NCBI GenBank assembly: GCA_001600635.1
Contig: BCKL01000035.1
Span: forward strand, 178,004 to 242,003
Source of the DNA: Leucosporidium creatinivorum
Taxonomy: Eukaryota > Basidiomycota > Microbotryomycetes > Leucosporidiales > Leucosporidiaceae
DNA length: 64,000 bases
Reading direction: 5' to 3'
Positions 49,808 to 60,362 of this stretch are shown here, one piece after another. Position numbers and translations under genes: made by a program. The notes under the pieces are model-generated. The model did no database searches and was not told where the DNA came from. It saw nothing but the letters and a program-made list of their open reading frames with translations. Every line of letters starts with the position of its first letter. The first letter of the stretch is position 1.

Positions 49808-51034
49808 CTACAGCGTCACGCGCCCACTCTGCCAACCGATGGTAATCCCCCTCGCCTTGCACTCCTGCGCCAAGTCTCGACTAGGCCTTACTTGCTCAAT
49901 GTCTCCCGTGAATATGAGCCGTGTCAACTTGGAGAGCGACGTGTAGCCGGCACGCAGAGCGAAGAGCTCGCGATCGAAGTGGTGCTTCGACGAGTAGGGG
50001 AGGACGAGGTCTTCGAGGGAAGACAGAAGAGCTTCGAGGATTGAAGGGGTCGCCCAGTCGAGGGCCAACGTTCGAAGACTGTGGAGTGTCTTAAGATAGG
50101 GGAGGAGGGCGGCGTGGGCGGAAGGATCGAGATGGCTCAGACAGAGTTTGCGAAGGCTGGACTGGGCGGAAGTGAAGCGAAGGGAAGCTGTTCGATTTGG
50201 ATCCTGGGGGCTGTAGTTGTGGCGGGACGGGATAATCGTAAGGTTCGTAGCTGTGATGGTGCATTCGAGGAGGGAGACGAGAAGAGGGCTGGGGAAGCGT
50301 TTCTCGGTCCAGCAAACGGAGGAGAAGAAGAGGGTGTGAAGGCGGTAGGGTACGCTCAACGGGCGATATCGAAGAGGGGTGTTGAAATCGACGTCGTGGG
50401 CGATGTCGAGCATTACAAGTCCTGCGAAAAATGTCAGCGCGATGCTTGCGCGTAGCAAGCGAGGAGCGCCGAGCTCACCTTTCAACGTCTGCCTCGTCAG
50501 CGTCTCCATGGCCAACTTGTCGACTCCCGCTAGCGACATTGTGCACAAAAGCGACATTGTGCACAAAGAGTCGGTTTCGGCTAGGACTTGGTCGACCAAG
50601 GCGCCGTCGATGCGCCCGTCGTGTTGCTGGCCGTCGTCCGCCCTGTCTGCGCCGTCAATGTAGAGGAACTGGGTGAGGCGCAGCTTTGATCCTCCCGACA
50701 GGAAGCTCTGTACGTGTTGCTTCGTCTTGAGCACGGCGCTGCTCCATAGCAGACTCTGGGCCTCTGCCCTCCAGGACGAGCATACGAGAGAGAGTCGGGA
50801 GAGGAAGCGTCGGTTCTCTCGAGCCGCATCGCTGTGGAGACTGGCTCTGCGAGGAGGTGCCGAAACGCGCATCATATGATAGACGAGCTCTGGCGGCAGC
50901 TTCCATCCCTTGCTCGGGTCGATTTCGAGTCCCTCGAACTGAGCGTCGAGCATCGCCTGCTTCTCCTTCTTGAGCTTTCTCCTCGCTGCACCGGAGCGTT
51001 TGCCGTGAGCTGTAGGTTGTTGCTGAGCTTCCAT
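49808..51034 (-). CDS. F-box-like protein E (tandem pair with D)
   Basis: Shares the first ~38 residues with gene D almost exactly (MEAQQQPTAHGKRSGAARRK, LLDAQFEGLEIDP in place of LLDAQFAGLVINP). The F-box is LPPELVYHMMRVSAPP ... RRFLSRLSLVCSSWRAEAQ. A 54-nt intron with GTGAGC donor and CGCAG acceptor (about 50424-50477) lies between the F-box exon and the repeat exon. It is a multiple of three without stops, so retained transcripts would also be translatable. The C-terminal part has LHTLFFSSVCW, LRKLCLSHLDP, LRTLALDWAT, LEDLVLPYSS, LTRLIFTGDI and ends ECKARGITIGWQSGRVTL. It contains an 18-nt in-frame tandem duplication (50533-50568). The upstream frame is open to 51160, but the start shared with D is preferred. 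Confidence 0.77.
   Translation of the reverse strand: MEAQQQPTAHGKRSGAARRKLKKEKQAMLDAQFEGLEIDPSKGWKLPPELVYHMMRVSAPPRRASLHSDAARENRRFLSRLSLVCSSWRAEAQSLLWSSAVLKTKQHVQSFLSGGSKLRLTQFLYIDGADRADDGQQHDGRIDGALVDQVLAETDSLCTMSLLCTMSLAGVDKLAMETLTRQTLKGELGAPRLLRASIALTFFAGLVMLDIAHDVDFNTPLRYRPLSVPYRLHTLFFSSVCWTEKRFPSPLLVSLLECTITATNLTIIPSRHNYSPQDPNRTASLRFTSAQSSLRKLCLSHLDPSAHAALLPYLKTLHSLRTLALDWATPSILEALLSSLEDLVLPYSSKHHFDRELFALRAGYTSLSKLTRLIFTGDIEQVRPSRDLAQECKARGITIGWQSGRVTL
50533..50568 (-). repeat. 18-nt in-frame tandem duplication in F-box gene E
   Basis: Two adjacent copies of an 18-nt unit differ by one base and encode the duplicated peptide LCTMSL. Gene D lacks it, so it arose after the D/E split or was lost in D. 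Confidence 0.85.
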
Positions 51035-51582
51035 CCTTTGTAGTAAGCGAGTGCTTATTGGAGCTGAGAGCGGCGAGAGCGAGACGAAGAGCGAGCGAGC
51101 AGTGAGCGGGAGGAGGGAGAGAAGCGCGCAAGCTCGAATCGGCTCTTGAGCCCCGACCACAACTTCGCTACAGCTTCAAGTCGAAGAATCGACTACACAT
51201 AGTGCCAGCTTGCTCGCTCTACCCGCTCCGACTACTGCAGCCAACACTACAGCTCCCGACAGTCGCGCTCTACGCGTCTCTCGATTCATCTGAGATAGGT
51301 AGCTGTATAGAGCACTTCGAGGGGTGTTTCGTTGTCCGGGTTGCTGAAATAGGTGAGTAGGTACTTCTCTCGCTCTTCGAGACCTGCACCTGCAGACCGA
51401 GACCAGCAGCCTCAGGAAGGAGACGAGACGAGGGCGAAGCGTGTAGACGAGTCCATGTCGCTGGGTGCCCCTCTGCAGCTATAGGACAACGCACTAGCAG
51501 CAAACTGACTCAATCTACCCCACTGCCCGTCTGCCGCTCCACAAGCAGTTTAAGCCGAGCTTCGCCTCCTTCACTTCGCAAG
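51035..51582. promoter_or_regulatory. Divergent promoter region between F-box E and RAD1
   Basis: 548 nt between divergent starts. CGCTACAGCT at about 51168-51177 and CTACAGCTC near 51246 are the recurrent leader words. No TATA box or RNA gene seen. Function inferred from position. Confidence 0.4.
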
Positions 51583-53312
51583 ATGCCAGCTCCGGTGCCC
51601 GAAGAGGTGCGCCGCTCACACCTCGTGCACATTCCTAGACTCACTTTGATCCCCTACAGATCCTCAGCGCCACCGTCACTGATGTGCGACCGCTAGCGAG
51701 CATGCTCCGTGCTCTCAACTTCCGGCCGGTTCGTCCTCTTCGCTCTCTGCAGTCAACTTAGAGCTGATCTGATCCACGCTGCAGAAAGCAGTGATGGAGA
51801 TACGTGATCACGGTATCAAGATCACTGTCGAAGAGGGTCGTTCAATTCAAGGTTCGTCGACCGAGCTCTTCCGTCACGACTCGCCGAAGCTGACTCCAGG
51901 CCATCACACAGCCGCCGCCTACCTCACCTCCTCATCCTTCGCTTCATACTCCTTCACTCTCGAAGCCCCAGCCCGCGCCTCTCCCACACCGTCCACCGAC
52001 TCGCAAGACATGGAGGGCGACTCCCCCTTCTGCATCTTCGGCATCTCGCTTTCCACCGTTCTCGAATGTCTCAACATCTTCGGAAATGCTACGGCTGCCG
52101 GTGGTGGAGGAGCGAAGGAATGGCCCGGGAAAGGTGGTGGAGACTCGAGCTTCAAGAGGGGAGGAAGAAGGACGAGCGATCAGGCCGAGTTGGAGAGGAA
52201 GGATGATGGCAAGGTTACGAGTATGCGGATGAGCTACTCGGGGGAAGGGGAGCCTCTTGTGCTGCTGTGAGTCTCCTTCCCGCCTCTTTGCGATTGCAGG
52301 GAGGGTAACGAAGCTGACCTCGGCGTTCACTTTCGCAGACTCGAGGAGTCGGGCATCGTTACTCGCTGCGAGATCACGACCTATGAGCCTGATCAACTCA
52401 TGGACCTCGCTTTCGACGACAATACACGCGTGCAGAAGCTCATCATGAAGGTGTGTCGCTCTTTCTGCTTGGCGATGTTCTGCTCACAGCGACATCGCCG
52501 GACGCCCCAGGCCGCCCCACTCCAGCGCTGCGGACACTAACCTCATCCTCGTTTCTCAGTCCGAATGGCTCCGCGACGCCTTCCTCGAGCTCGACCCCTC
52601 CTCCGAGAAAGTGGCCTTCATGTTCTCGCCCGCCGGTCACGCGCCAATGCCCTACAACCGCTACGCCAGCTCGCATCGACGGCGTCCTGGTCATGCAGAA
52701 AACGGGGAGGATGAGGAGGAGATGCCCTCGATCTTCCGTCTTGAGTCAATTGGGACGCTCGGCAGCACCGAGGTACGTCGATGATGACCTCTAATGCTCG
52801 AGACGAGACAGCCGCTCATTCTTCCCGACTTCGCAGATGGACTACCCAGACGATAAGGACGTGCTCGAGACGTTCGAGTGCTTCCAACCTACGAGCAACT
52901 CGTGAGCTAACGTTTCGGCGAGCGTTCGAGGGCAGAGGCTGACTTTCGCCTTGCTCGACCTTCGCAGCTACAAGTTCGGCCACATGCAGCTCACCACGAA
53001 AGCTTTAGTAGCGTCGACCAAGGTGGTGAGCTGGCTGCACTCCTCGCCTGATGCTGTAAATCAGCGCTCACTCGCCTCATGCTCTTCACAGTCAATCCGC
53101 ACCGCCGAGGATGGTCTGCTCTCGTTTCAGTTCATGATCCCCGTCTCGGCACGCGCCAGCAAAGGTGCAGAAGCCAAGGTCTGCTTCGTCGAGTTCCTGG
53201 TGAGTTCTTTCAACCGTTGGGCAGCTCGTCGTCGAGCGTGCTCTAAGAAGCTCCGAGCGCGAGCTGAATCGCGTTCACTCTGCAGTGCGTGGCGCTCGAT
53301 GAGGAGCGTTAG
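51583..53312 (+). CDS. RAD1: DNA damage checkpoint clamp subunit Rad1
   Basis: Rad1 is one subunit of the PCNA-like 9-1-1 clamp (Rad9-Hus1-Rad1) loaded at DNA damage. The start MPAPVPEE is joined to ILSATVTDVRPLASMLRALN, AVMEIRDHGIKITVEEGRSI, AAYLTSSSFASYSF, CIFGISLSTVLECLNIFGNA, LEESGIVTRCEITTYEPDQL, KSEWLRDAFLELDPSSEKV, FRLESIGTLGSTEMDYPDDK, FECFQPTSNSYKFGHMQLTT, and SIRTAEDGLLSFQFMIPVSA; it ends FLCVALDEER (stop 53310-53312). These blocks follow the Rad1 order over both PCNA-like domains. The loop after NIFGNA is Gly/Lys-rich and longer than in animals. About nine introns. Confidence 0.92.
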
Positions 53313-53678
53313 GAGGGACGCAAGACGCGCGATCCCTGATGTGATGTTGTCGTATATGTGCTTTCTCGTGTTGTAAGGCTGATGTTTTCGAGCTGACGAG
53401 CAGGAAGGAGCGCGTCGCAACGCTCGAAGGCTCGCAATGAACGATCGTTGCTGTGGCTCTTGTCGGAGCAGGACTTTCACTTCTTCTCTTCCTTCGCTTC
53501 ACCTTGAGCTGTTTGCTTTTGCCCCAGCACGCTCGCCAATCGATTCTTTCTCGGCGTTACTTCTCGGCTCGTTCGTGCTCCTCCTTCAAGTCGGCTTGTG
53601 AGTGCGTCTCGCACCGTCCAGTCAACGCCTGAGCTGACTCTCTTCCTGCGGCTACCTTCTGCCCAGCTGTACACCAGC
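53313..53678. other. Intergenic between RAD1 and the seven-helix gene
   Basis: 366 nt. Contains short frames only, mostly on the minus strand, without motifs. It should hold the RAD1 3' end and the promoter of the membrane protein gene. Confidence 0.4.
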
Positions 53679-56122
53679 ATGTCCTCTACCATCAATGCCG
53701 AGTGGATCGCTTCCCTGCCGCCGGGCACCGACGTCTTCGCAGCGCTCAAAACAGCCATCACAAACGCCGTCGGTAACCACATGCTGACTGGGGCTAAAGG
53801 TGTCGTGTTCTGGGTACTGGTTGGAGCTCATGCGCTGTGAGTTTTCGAGCTGAGGTCAAGCCGAGGCGAGAGGATTAAGCTGACCGAGTTCGCACCTTTG
53901 ACTTGGCAGCGTCGTTGTGCTGGCGCTCATGGGTATCGCCGTCAAGTACAAACGAGGAGGAGGATGGCTTTTCACTCGCGATACCGGCAACGGACTTTGG
54001 AGGCCGAGCGTGTGCATCCCTCAGCTGCTGTTCGCCGTCTACGGGATCTGTGAGTCTTCCTTGCAAGCCCAAGATTTGGAACCTGTTGCTGATCATTTGC
54101 CACATTTCCACAGTCTTCCTCATCACCGTGCCGACTTGTACGAGCTGACTTCGTCTCCGCCGAGAGTGACAAGCTGACCCTCTCCCGTCGCAGGCCTCCT
54201 CGTTCGTCAACCCTCTTATGGCGCCTACCTCTTCTCCACCCTCTCTTACATCCCCATTGGCCTCGCTTTTCACGCCACCGTCTGGTCCACCCTCGGCGTC
54301 AGCCTTTCGACCTCCGCTCCCGTCGCGATCGCCTCTTCCGCGGTGAAGAAGCGCTGCCGCCTTCCTTCCTACATCGGCTTCTGGACGGCACTCCTCTTCA
54401 TCCTCTGCCACACTCCCGTTGTCGCTGCTGTCCAAGTCTATCGTCAGCGGCAACGGCAGGCTCTCTATGAGATATTGGATGGCATCGACGAGGCTGCTGC
54501 GAGTGGGATGGGACTGGTTGCCTTGCTTGGGCTCGAGGCGCTTTATACGAAGCTCACGGAGCTATCGGAGACTCTCTTCACGCTGTACCGAGTTGAAGTG
54601 GGCATCTACGGCGCCTGGGCGATCCTTTGGATGCTGGTGAGTCGAGCGCCGAGCCGATACGATCGCCGAGCTGACCTCTTCATGCTGTGGCAGGTCTATA
54701 TTCCCACTTCCTTCCGCCTTTTCACTACCCTACGTACTCGCGCCCGTCGTCTCGCTCGCAGCATCAAGAGCCTTCGAGTGCTCGATGAGCTCGTCACGCA
54801 GGACGACTTGGACGCTGCCGCCATGGAGGAGATGGACCTCGAGAAGGAGTCGATGGATCCCAACAACCTCGCCTTCTCTTTCGCTCGCACTCCGCGGCTC
54901 AACGATGGAGCGCCTCGTCTCCCACCACTCGCCCTCTCGCCTCTCCACTCGCCTCTCTCTCCCGAGCTTTCGGTGTTCCCTTCGCCGCTCTCGTCGCCCA
55001 GGTCGGACACCACCATCCGAGGTCCAGCTAGTCCGAGATCCGAGACTACATTCGATGCGTGGACAATCAGACGTTGTGGGACTTCGACCATTGGAGTCGT
55101 CGCAGCCAGGTCGGGATCAAGAATCGCCGAGATGCGCGCCGACCTCGCCAAGGTCAAGAGGACGATCACCACTGTAGTGCTCCAGCTCATAGTCTCGCTC
55201 GCAATGGTTTCCTCCTTTCTCCCGTTCTGCTGTGAGTCCTCTCTGCTGCTCAGCTCCCTCTCTTCGGCTGACCCCCTCCCCCTCAGTCATCATCATCAGC
55301 GGGAACGCCCATCTGGTGACCAATGGAGGCTACCAGCTCTGGATCGGATGGACGTTTGCGGGCCCTGCTGTCATCTCCTCCGCCGTCTTCCTCTACTTCG
55401 CCATCGTAGGCCCTTCCTCCCCGACCCCTTCGACTCACTCTCCCCCTTCAGCGACAGCCACCTCTCCTCTCCCACTCATGACCGAGTTCACCCCTACATC
55501 ACCCACCTCTCCAGCTCTTCCCACTCTCACCGACTCCAACCCATCAGCACCGACGAGACACCTTCCTCGCTCACCCACTTCCTCTCGCCGTCTCGCCCGA
55601 GCCCTTCGCGACTTCTTCGACTGGCCCACCAACCCCTTCATTCGCGGTTCGGAGAGTGCAGCTTCATCTTCTTCCACACTCGACGTTCGGCCTCAAGCAC
55701 ATCAGCAGCAAGAGAGTGTACCGATCGTTCGCCCTCCGCCTCCCACCGAGCCTTCGCCAGCAGGTTTCCTCGGTCGTGTGAAGGGCAAAGGTCGAGGGAG
55801 TTCGCGCCCTACGACCGCGGAGAGCTTGGTGGATCCTGCTGGTGCGCTGCCGACGCGGGTTCAGGCGACGAAAGGCCACACGAGCCAGGGTTCCTCCTCG
55901 GGCGCTTCGGCGGCGATGGGTTCGAGGGTAGGGGAGATGGGCGAGATCGAAGAGCAGGGAGGTCAGCGGGTGGGAAGAGTACCAGTGCAAAGCTGGGTCC
56001 CATCGGTATGGGCGAGAGGGATGAGGGAGACGGAAGAGGCGAGCCGGAGAAAGAGCCAGGAGCAGGAAATGAGGACGAGCGAGGATGGGCAGCAGACGGG
56101 GGAGATTGGGAAGGCGCAGTAG
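53679..56122 (+). CDS. Orphan seven-transmembrane protein with long disordered tail
   Basis: I do not recognise the family. The start MSSTINAEWIASLPPGTDVF gives a short polar N-terminus. Seven hydrophobic segments follow in order: VVFWVLVGAHALVVVLALMG; PQLLFAVYGIFFLITVPTGL; FSTLSYIPIGLAFHATVW; IGFWTALLFILCHTPVVAAV; GIYGAWAILWMLVYIPTSF; TVVLQLIVSLAMVSSFLPFC; and WIGWTFAGPAVISSAVFLYF. Between helices 5 and 6 lies a long polar loop (about 54740-55140) with SRPRSETTF-like Ser/Pro-rich sequence. The cytosolic-type C-terminus is ~230 residues, Ser/Pro/Gly-rich, ending GQQTGEIGKAQ. The topology is that of a G-protein-coupled receptor, but I see no pheromone-receptor, rhodopsin or cAMP-receptor signature. 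Five or more introns; stop 56120-56122. Confidence 0.78.
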
Positions 56123-56577
56123 TGATGTCAATGTTAGGAGTGATCTCAAGGCTCTTCTGTACCGCCTCAGACCGTTCTTGAGACACGTTCGCCGAGCAGA
56201 GCAGAGCATCGCCGAGCTCTCCGCAGAAGCGACTTGCTGTCTTCTTGTGTAACCTTTCTCCTCTGCGTCGACACTTTGCCTTCTCCGTCTCGGTGTTTGA
56301 GCAGCCTCCGCCGGCCAGAAAGCCGAACGCATTCGATGAAGACCAACTTAGAACGCGACCCTCGAGGCCTGCCGGGCTGCGAGCTGGAGAAAGGTTGAAG
56401 GAGGAGGCCGTGCTGTTGCTTCTGCTCCTTCGTCGTTCGTCTGGTCTCCTCGTAAACCACACTCTTTCATCCCTCGTGCTTCAGCTCTCCGCCACCTTCG
56501 ACCTTTCCTCTTCAGCTCCCCTTCGCAGCTTTCACCGCCGAACAACAACCCCCCAGCTGCGGTCTCTTTCGGCCAGA
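56123..56577. other. Intergenic upstream of glyoxal oxidase
   Basis: 455 nt with Cys/Arg-rich chance frames on both strands. It should contain the glyoxal oxidase promoter; the ~100 nt before the ATG are pyrimidine-rich. No TATA box seen. Confidence 0.4.
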
Positions 56578-59500
56578 ATGGCAAGGTCTTCGCTCGCTGT
56601 GGCTCTGCTAGCAGCCACTACTGCAGTAGCGCAGAAGGCCAACACTTTTGCGATTGTCGGCGATACTGGGTGAGCTCAGCTGCGAATGGGGCGAGCGCGA
56701 AGGGCGAAGGAGAGGGCCGTGCTTCACGAGTGGCATGAAGCTGTAGGTGACTACCGCTGACTACCGAGGACTACGCCCGAATACAGTGCATCCGCCCAGC
56801 AGCTCTTCCTTGGTGTGAGTCCCCCCTTCTCGCTGACTCGGCCTCCTTCCTCCGCGCCGAAGCAAACAAGCGCTCGGCTGACCCAATTGGTAACATTCCT
56901 ACGCTTCTGTAGACCGATTCGAAAATCTACATCATCGACAAGACCGAGAACAACCGTGAGTCTCTGCTCCCTACGCGAAAGCGCCGGCTTGATGGCAGCT
57001 GGGTCGGTCGGCGCCACTGGCAGCTTCGCCGAGCATGAGAAAGCGCGTAGAGCTGACTTTCTCGCCCATCTCTTAGCCGCTACGATCAATGGACATCCTG
57101 CAGTGAGTTCGGCTTCCGTCACCCGCTCTGGTCCTCGCGGAGGCTCTGGTCAACCTGCCGCGCCGATTGCACGACGCCGACCTTGAGACGTTCTTCGGCG
57201 GGGGCGCAAGGCTCTGATATCTCACAGCGCGGCTCACTCAAAGATCACTGACCATCTCCTCTTTATCTGCACCACAGTGGGCGACCGAGTACGACCTCGC
57301 ATCCAACACCTTCCGCTCGCTCGACATCATTACCAACTCGTTCTGCGCTGGTGGCAACCAGATGGGTAACGGTAGCTGGCTCAATGTCGGCGGTGTGAGT
57401 CAAGCATCTTCGATTACCCGCGGCTCACTTCTGACCCTCATAGAGACCTGCAGAACAATGCCATCACGACGATGGGCGTTTCGGACTCGGCGCTCAACAT
57501 CACCGAGGGGCAAGGTGCCTATGACGACTACTCGGGAGGACGAGCGACACGTGTGATCACTCCTTGTAATGACGAGACCTGTAGGTAGCTCGGCTCGGGG
57601 CTCAGATCTCAGGGAAGCTTACTTCCTCCCCTCGGCGCGCAGGCAACTGGACCGAGGACGTCGACGGCATCCCCAAGAACCGGTGGTATCCCTCACTCGA
57701 GACTTTAGAGGACGGTAGCGTGATGATTATTGGTGGAGAGGTGTGCTCCCCCTTGCTTTTCTCTCCCAACCGAGCGCTTGCTGAGTGAGTGATCTGATGA
57801 ACAGCTCTGGGGAGGCTTCGTCAACTCGGTCAACCAGAACCAGAGCGTCGCCTCATACGAGTTCTGGCCTACTCGCGGCGACCCCGTCGCCTCGCCCTTC
57901 CTGGAGGACACTCAGCCTGCCAACCTCTGTCCGTCTTCGCCGAGCTGCTCCGTGCTCCTCCTGCCTGACGCTTCGTCGCACCCGCAGACCCCCTCACCTG
58001 GCTCCTCAAAAACGGCGAAATCTTCATGCAGGCTGATTGGCAGACGACGCTGCTCAATTACACCAGCGGCGAGGAGACGAGGCTGCCGAACATCACTATC
58101 GCGCAGAAGACGTACCCTGCTAGTGGAGCGACGGCGATGTTACCTCAGACCGGTGAGTAGCTTAATCTGGTCTCGAGGCTTCGACGAGACCCAAGGGACG
58201 AGACGTGGAGGATGACGGGGAGGGGAATCGGGCGCCGAAGCTGACATCTTCGCTCTTGTTTGCATCTCACAGTCGCCAACAACTACTCGACCACCCTTCT
58301 CTTTTGCGGTGGAATGACACCTGAGCGCGACGAGTAAGCTGTACCCTTTTCTCAACTCATAGACGCCGCTGACTCTTCGCTCTCTTCGTCACTTTGCCCC
58401 ACAGCTGGGACAACCTCAAGTGGGCCATCGCCGAGACAGACACCTCGTCATCCTGCGTCTACATCAACCCTGAAGACGAGTCACCGACATGGCAGAACGA
58501 CGACGACTTGCCTGAGAACCGAGTAGGTCCTTTCTCGCGCTCGGTGCTAGCGCCTAGACGCTGGCTTATCCTTCCGACTCTCCAGGGAATGGGAAACTTC
58601 ATCATCCTTCCTGGTAAGCTTTTGTTGACGTGAGGAGGTCCTGTACAAGAGGAGGAGCTGACTTGCTTTCCCGGCTTGAACAGACGAGCGCCTCTTCCTC
58701 GCCAACGGAGTTGGAAAGGGATCGGCTGGCTACGGGTGGGACTCGTGGGCCATTAACCAGGTATGTATCTGTGCTGCTATTACCGTCTAGACTTCTGCAG
58801 CTTGGTCAGCTCGGCGCTGACCTCCCCTTCAACTTCGGCGCTCACAGTCATACGCCCAAGATCCCGTCCTCCGTCCCGCCTACTACAACGCGTCGGCTCC
58901 CTCGGGATCCAAGTTTGATACCAACCTCCCCAGCTCGACCATCGGACGCCTCTACCACTCGAGCGCGACGCTGCTTCCAGACGGCTCGGTCTTCATCGCC
59001 GGATCTAACCCCAACGCCGACATGATCAACTCGACCAACAACGCTACCTGTACGTTGGTATTGGTCAGGCTACTCATCGTGGCTCTCGCTAACCTTTTCT
59101 CGCTTTGCAGACGTCTACAAGTCGGTCTCCCTGGCCCTTCCCTTCGCCGAGCCGACTCGCTGACCTTGTCCCTTCACCTACAGGACCGAGTACCGAGCCG
59201 AAATCTTTTACCCTTCCTACTATGACGCTGGCCGTCCCGTGCCCAGCGGTATCCCCAGTAACATCACCTACGGAGGCGACTCGTTTGACCTCGAGCTTCC
59301 TGCTTCGAGCCTCAATGGCACAGACTTGAGTCAGATCAAGGTCGTTATCATGCGCACTGGATTTTGTGAGTGTATCTGCTGCTCTGTGAGGTCGACCGAG
59401 CTGACCTCTTGCCCTCTTCGCAGCCACACACGCCATGAAGTCCGTCCCTCTCTCCCGGCTCGAGCTGCTCTCACTTGTTGCTGAAGGCTGACGACAACTT

Positions 59501-59982
59501 GCTCTCACAACAGCATGGGAATGCGTTATGTGCAGCTTGAGCACGCGTACACCGGCAACTCGACTGATGGCTCGGCCGTCCTGCACGTCTCCCAGCTCCC
59601 GCCGAACCCCTCGCTCTTGGTTCCCGGTCCTGCTCTCCTGTGAGCTCTTTTCTCTCTCCCTGAATCTATCACATGCCGAGTCTGATTCACTTGTTCTCGC
59701 AGCTTCGTGACCATCAACGGGATTCCCTCCATCGGCCAATTCCTCATGGTCGGCTCGGGCGCTATCGAGACTCAACCTCTCCTCGACGCTACAGTCCTCC
59801 CCTCCTCGAGCGGCAACTTCATCACTACCACCTCCAGCAAGACTAAGTCTGCCTCCTCGTCTTCGAGCTCCGTCATCACCAATGGAACTACGAGCAGCGG
59901 CGCCTCGGCATTGAAGCTTCAGCTCGGCGCTCTTGCCCTCGTCGGTGGAGCTGTTGCTTGGGATGCTTTGGTAGTCGTTTGA
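56578..59982 (+). CDS. Glyoxal oxidase-like copper radical oxidase (AA5_1), GPI-type C-terminus
   Basis: An extracellular copper enzyme that oxidises small aldehydes and releases hydrogen peroxide. The signal peptide is MARSSLAVALLAATTAVAQ. The catalytic set can be read: the Cys of ITNSFCAGGNQMGNGS, which forms the Tyr-Cys cofactor with the Tyr of NRWYPSLETLEDGSVM; the second Tyr-His pair in GRLYHSSATLLPDGSVFIAG; and the His of STHAMNMGMRYVQL. Other family blocks are ADWQTTLLNYTSGEE, YPASGATAMLP, FCGGMTPERDDWDNL and YRAEIFYPSYYDAGRP. The C-terminal Ser/Thr-rich region and hydrophobic end (LKLQLGALALVGGAVAWDAL) suggest a GPI anchor. At least twelve introns, including one near each catalytic block; stop 59980-59982. 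Confidence 0.92.
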
Positions 59983-60362
59983 CGCCACATTCGTTTTTTT
60001 ATCCCATCTAGCACATAGAGCCCTTCATTCATGCATCGCAATGGACATTTTGCCTAGCGAATCGCTCTCGTTCGGCGATTGCGAGAGGTTCGGTCAAGCC
60101 GAAGGGTGGACTGCAGATAAGCTCGGGAAGTAGCTCTGGTCCAAGGGATCATGAATTGCGTTTGTACAGGCCTGGAGCTCGCTCAAAATCGCCTGCGATA
60201 TACTTGAGGTGACAACCCGCTCGAGCCGGCGCTTGCCCACAGAGCTCACGAACTGCGCCAGATTCGAAGTCCTCTCTTCCTCCTCCGCTTCGCAAGCAAC
60301 TCTTACCTCGTCTTCTGTACTCGATCAGCGCCGACCTTACACACCGTCACAGCTGCCCAACC
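59983..60362. other. Intergenic between glyoxal oxidase and ROT1
   Basis: 380 nt. No coding or RNA feature seen. It probably carries the ROT1 promoter. Confidence 0.4.
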
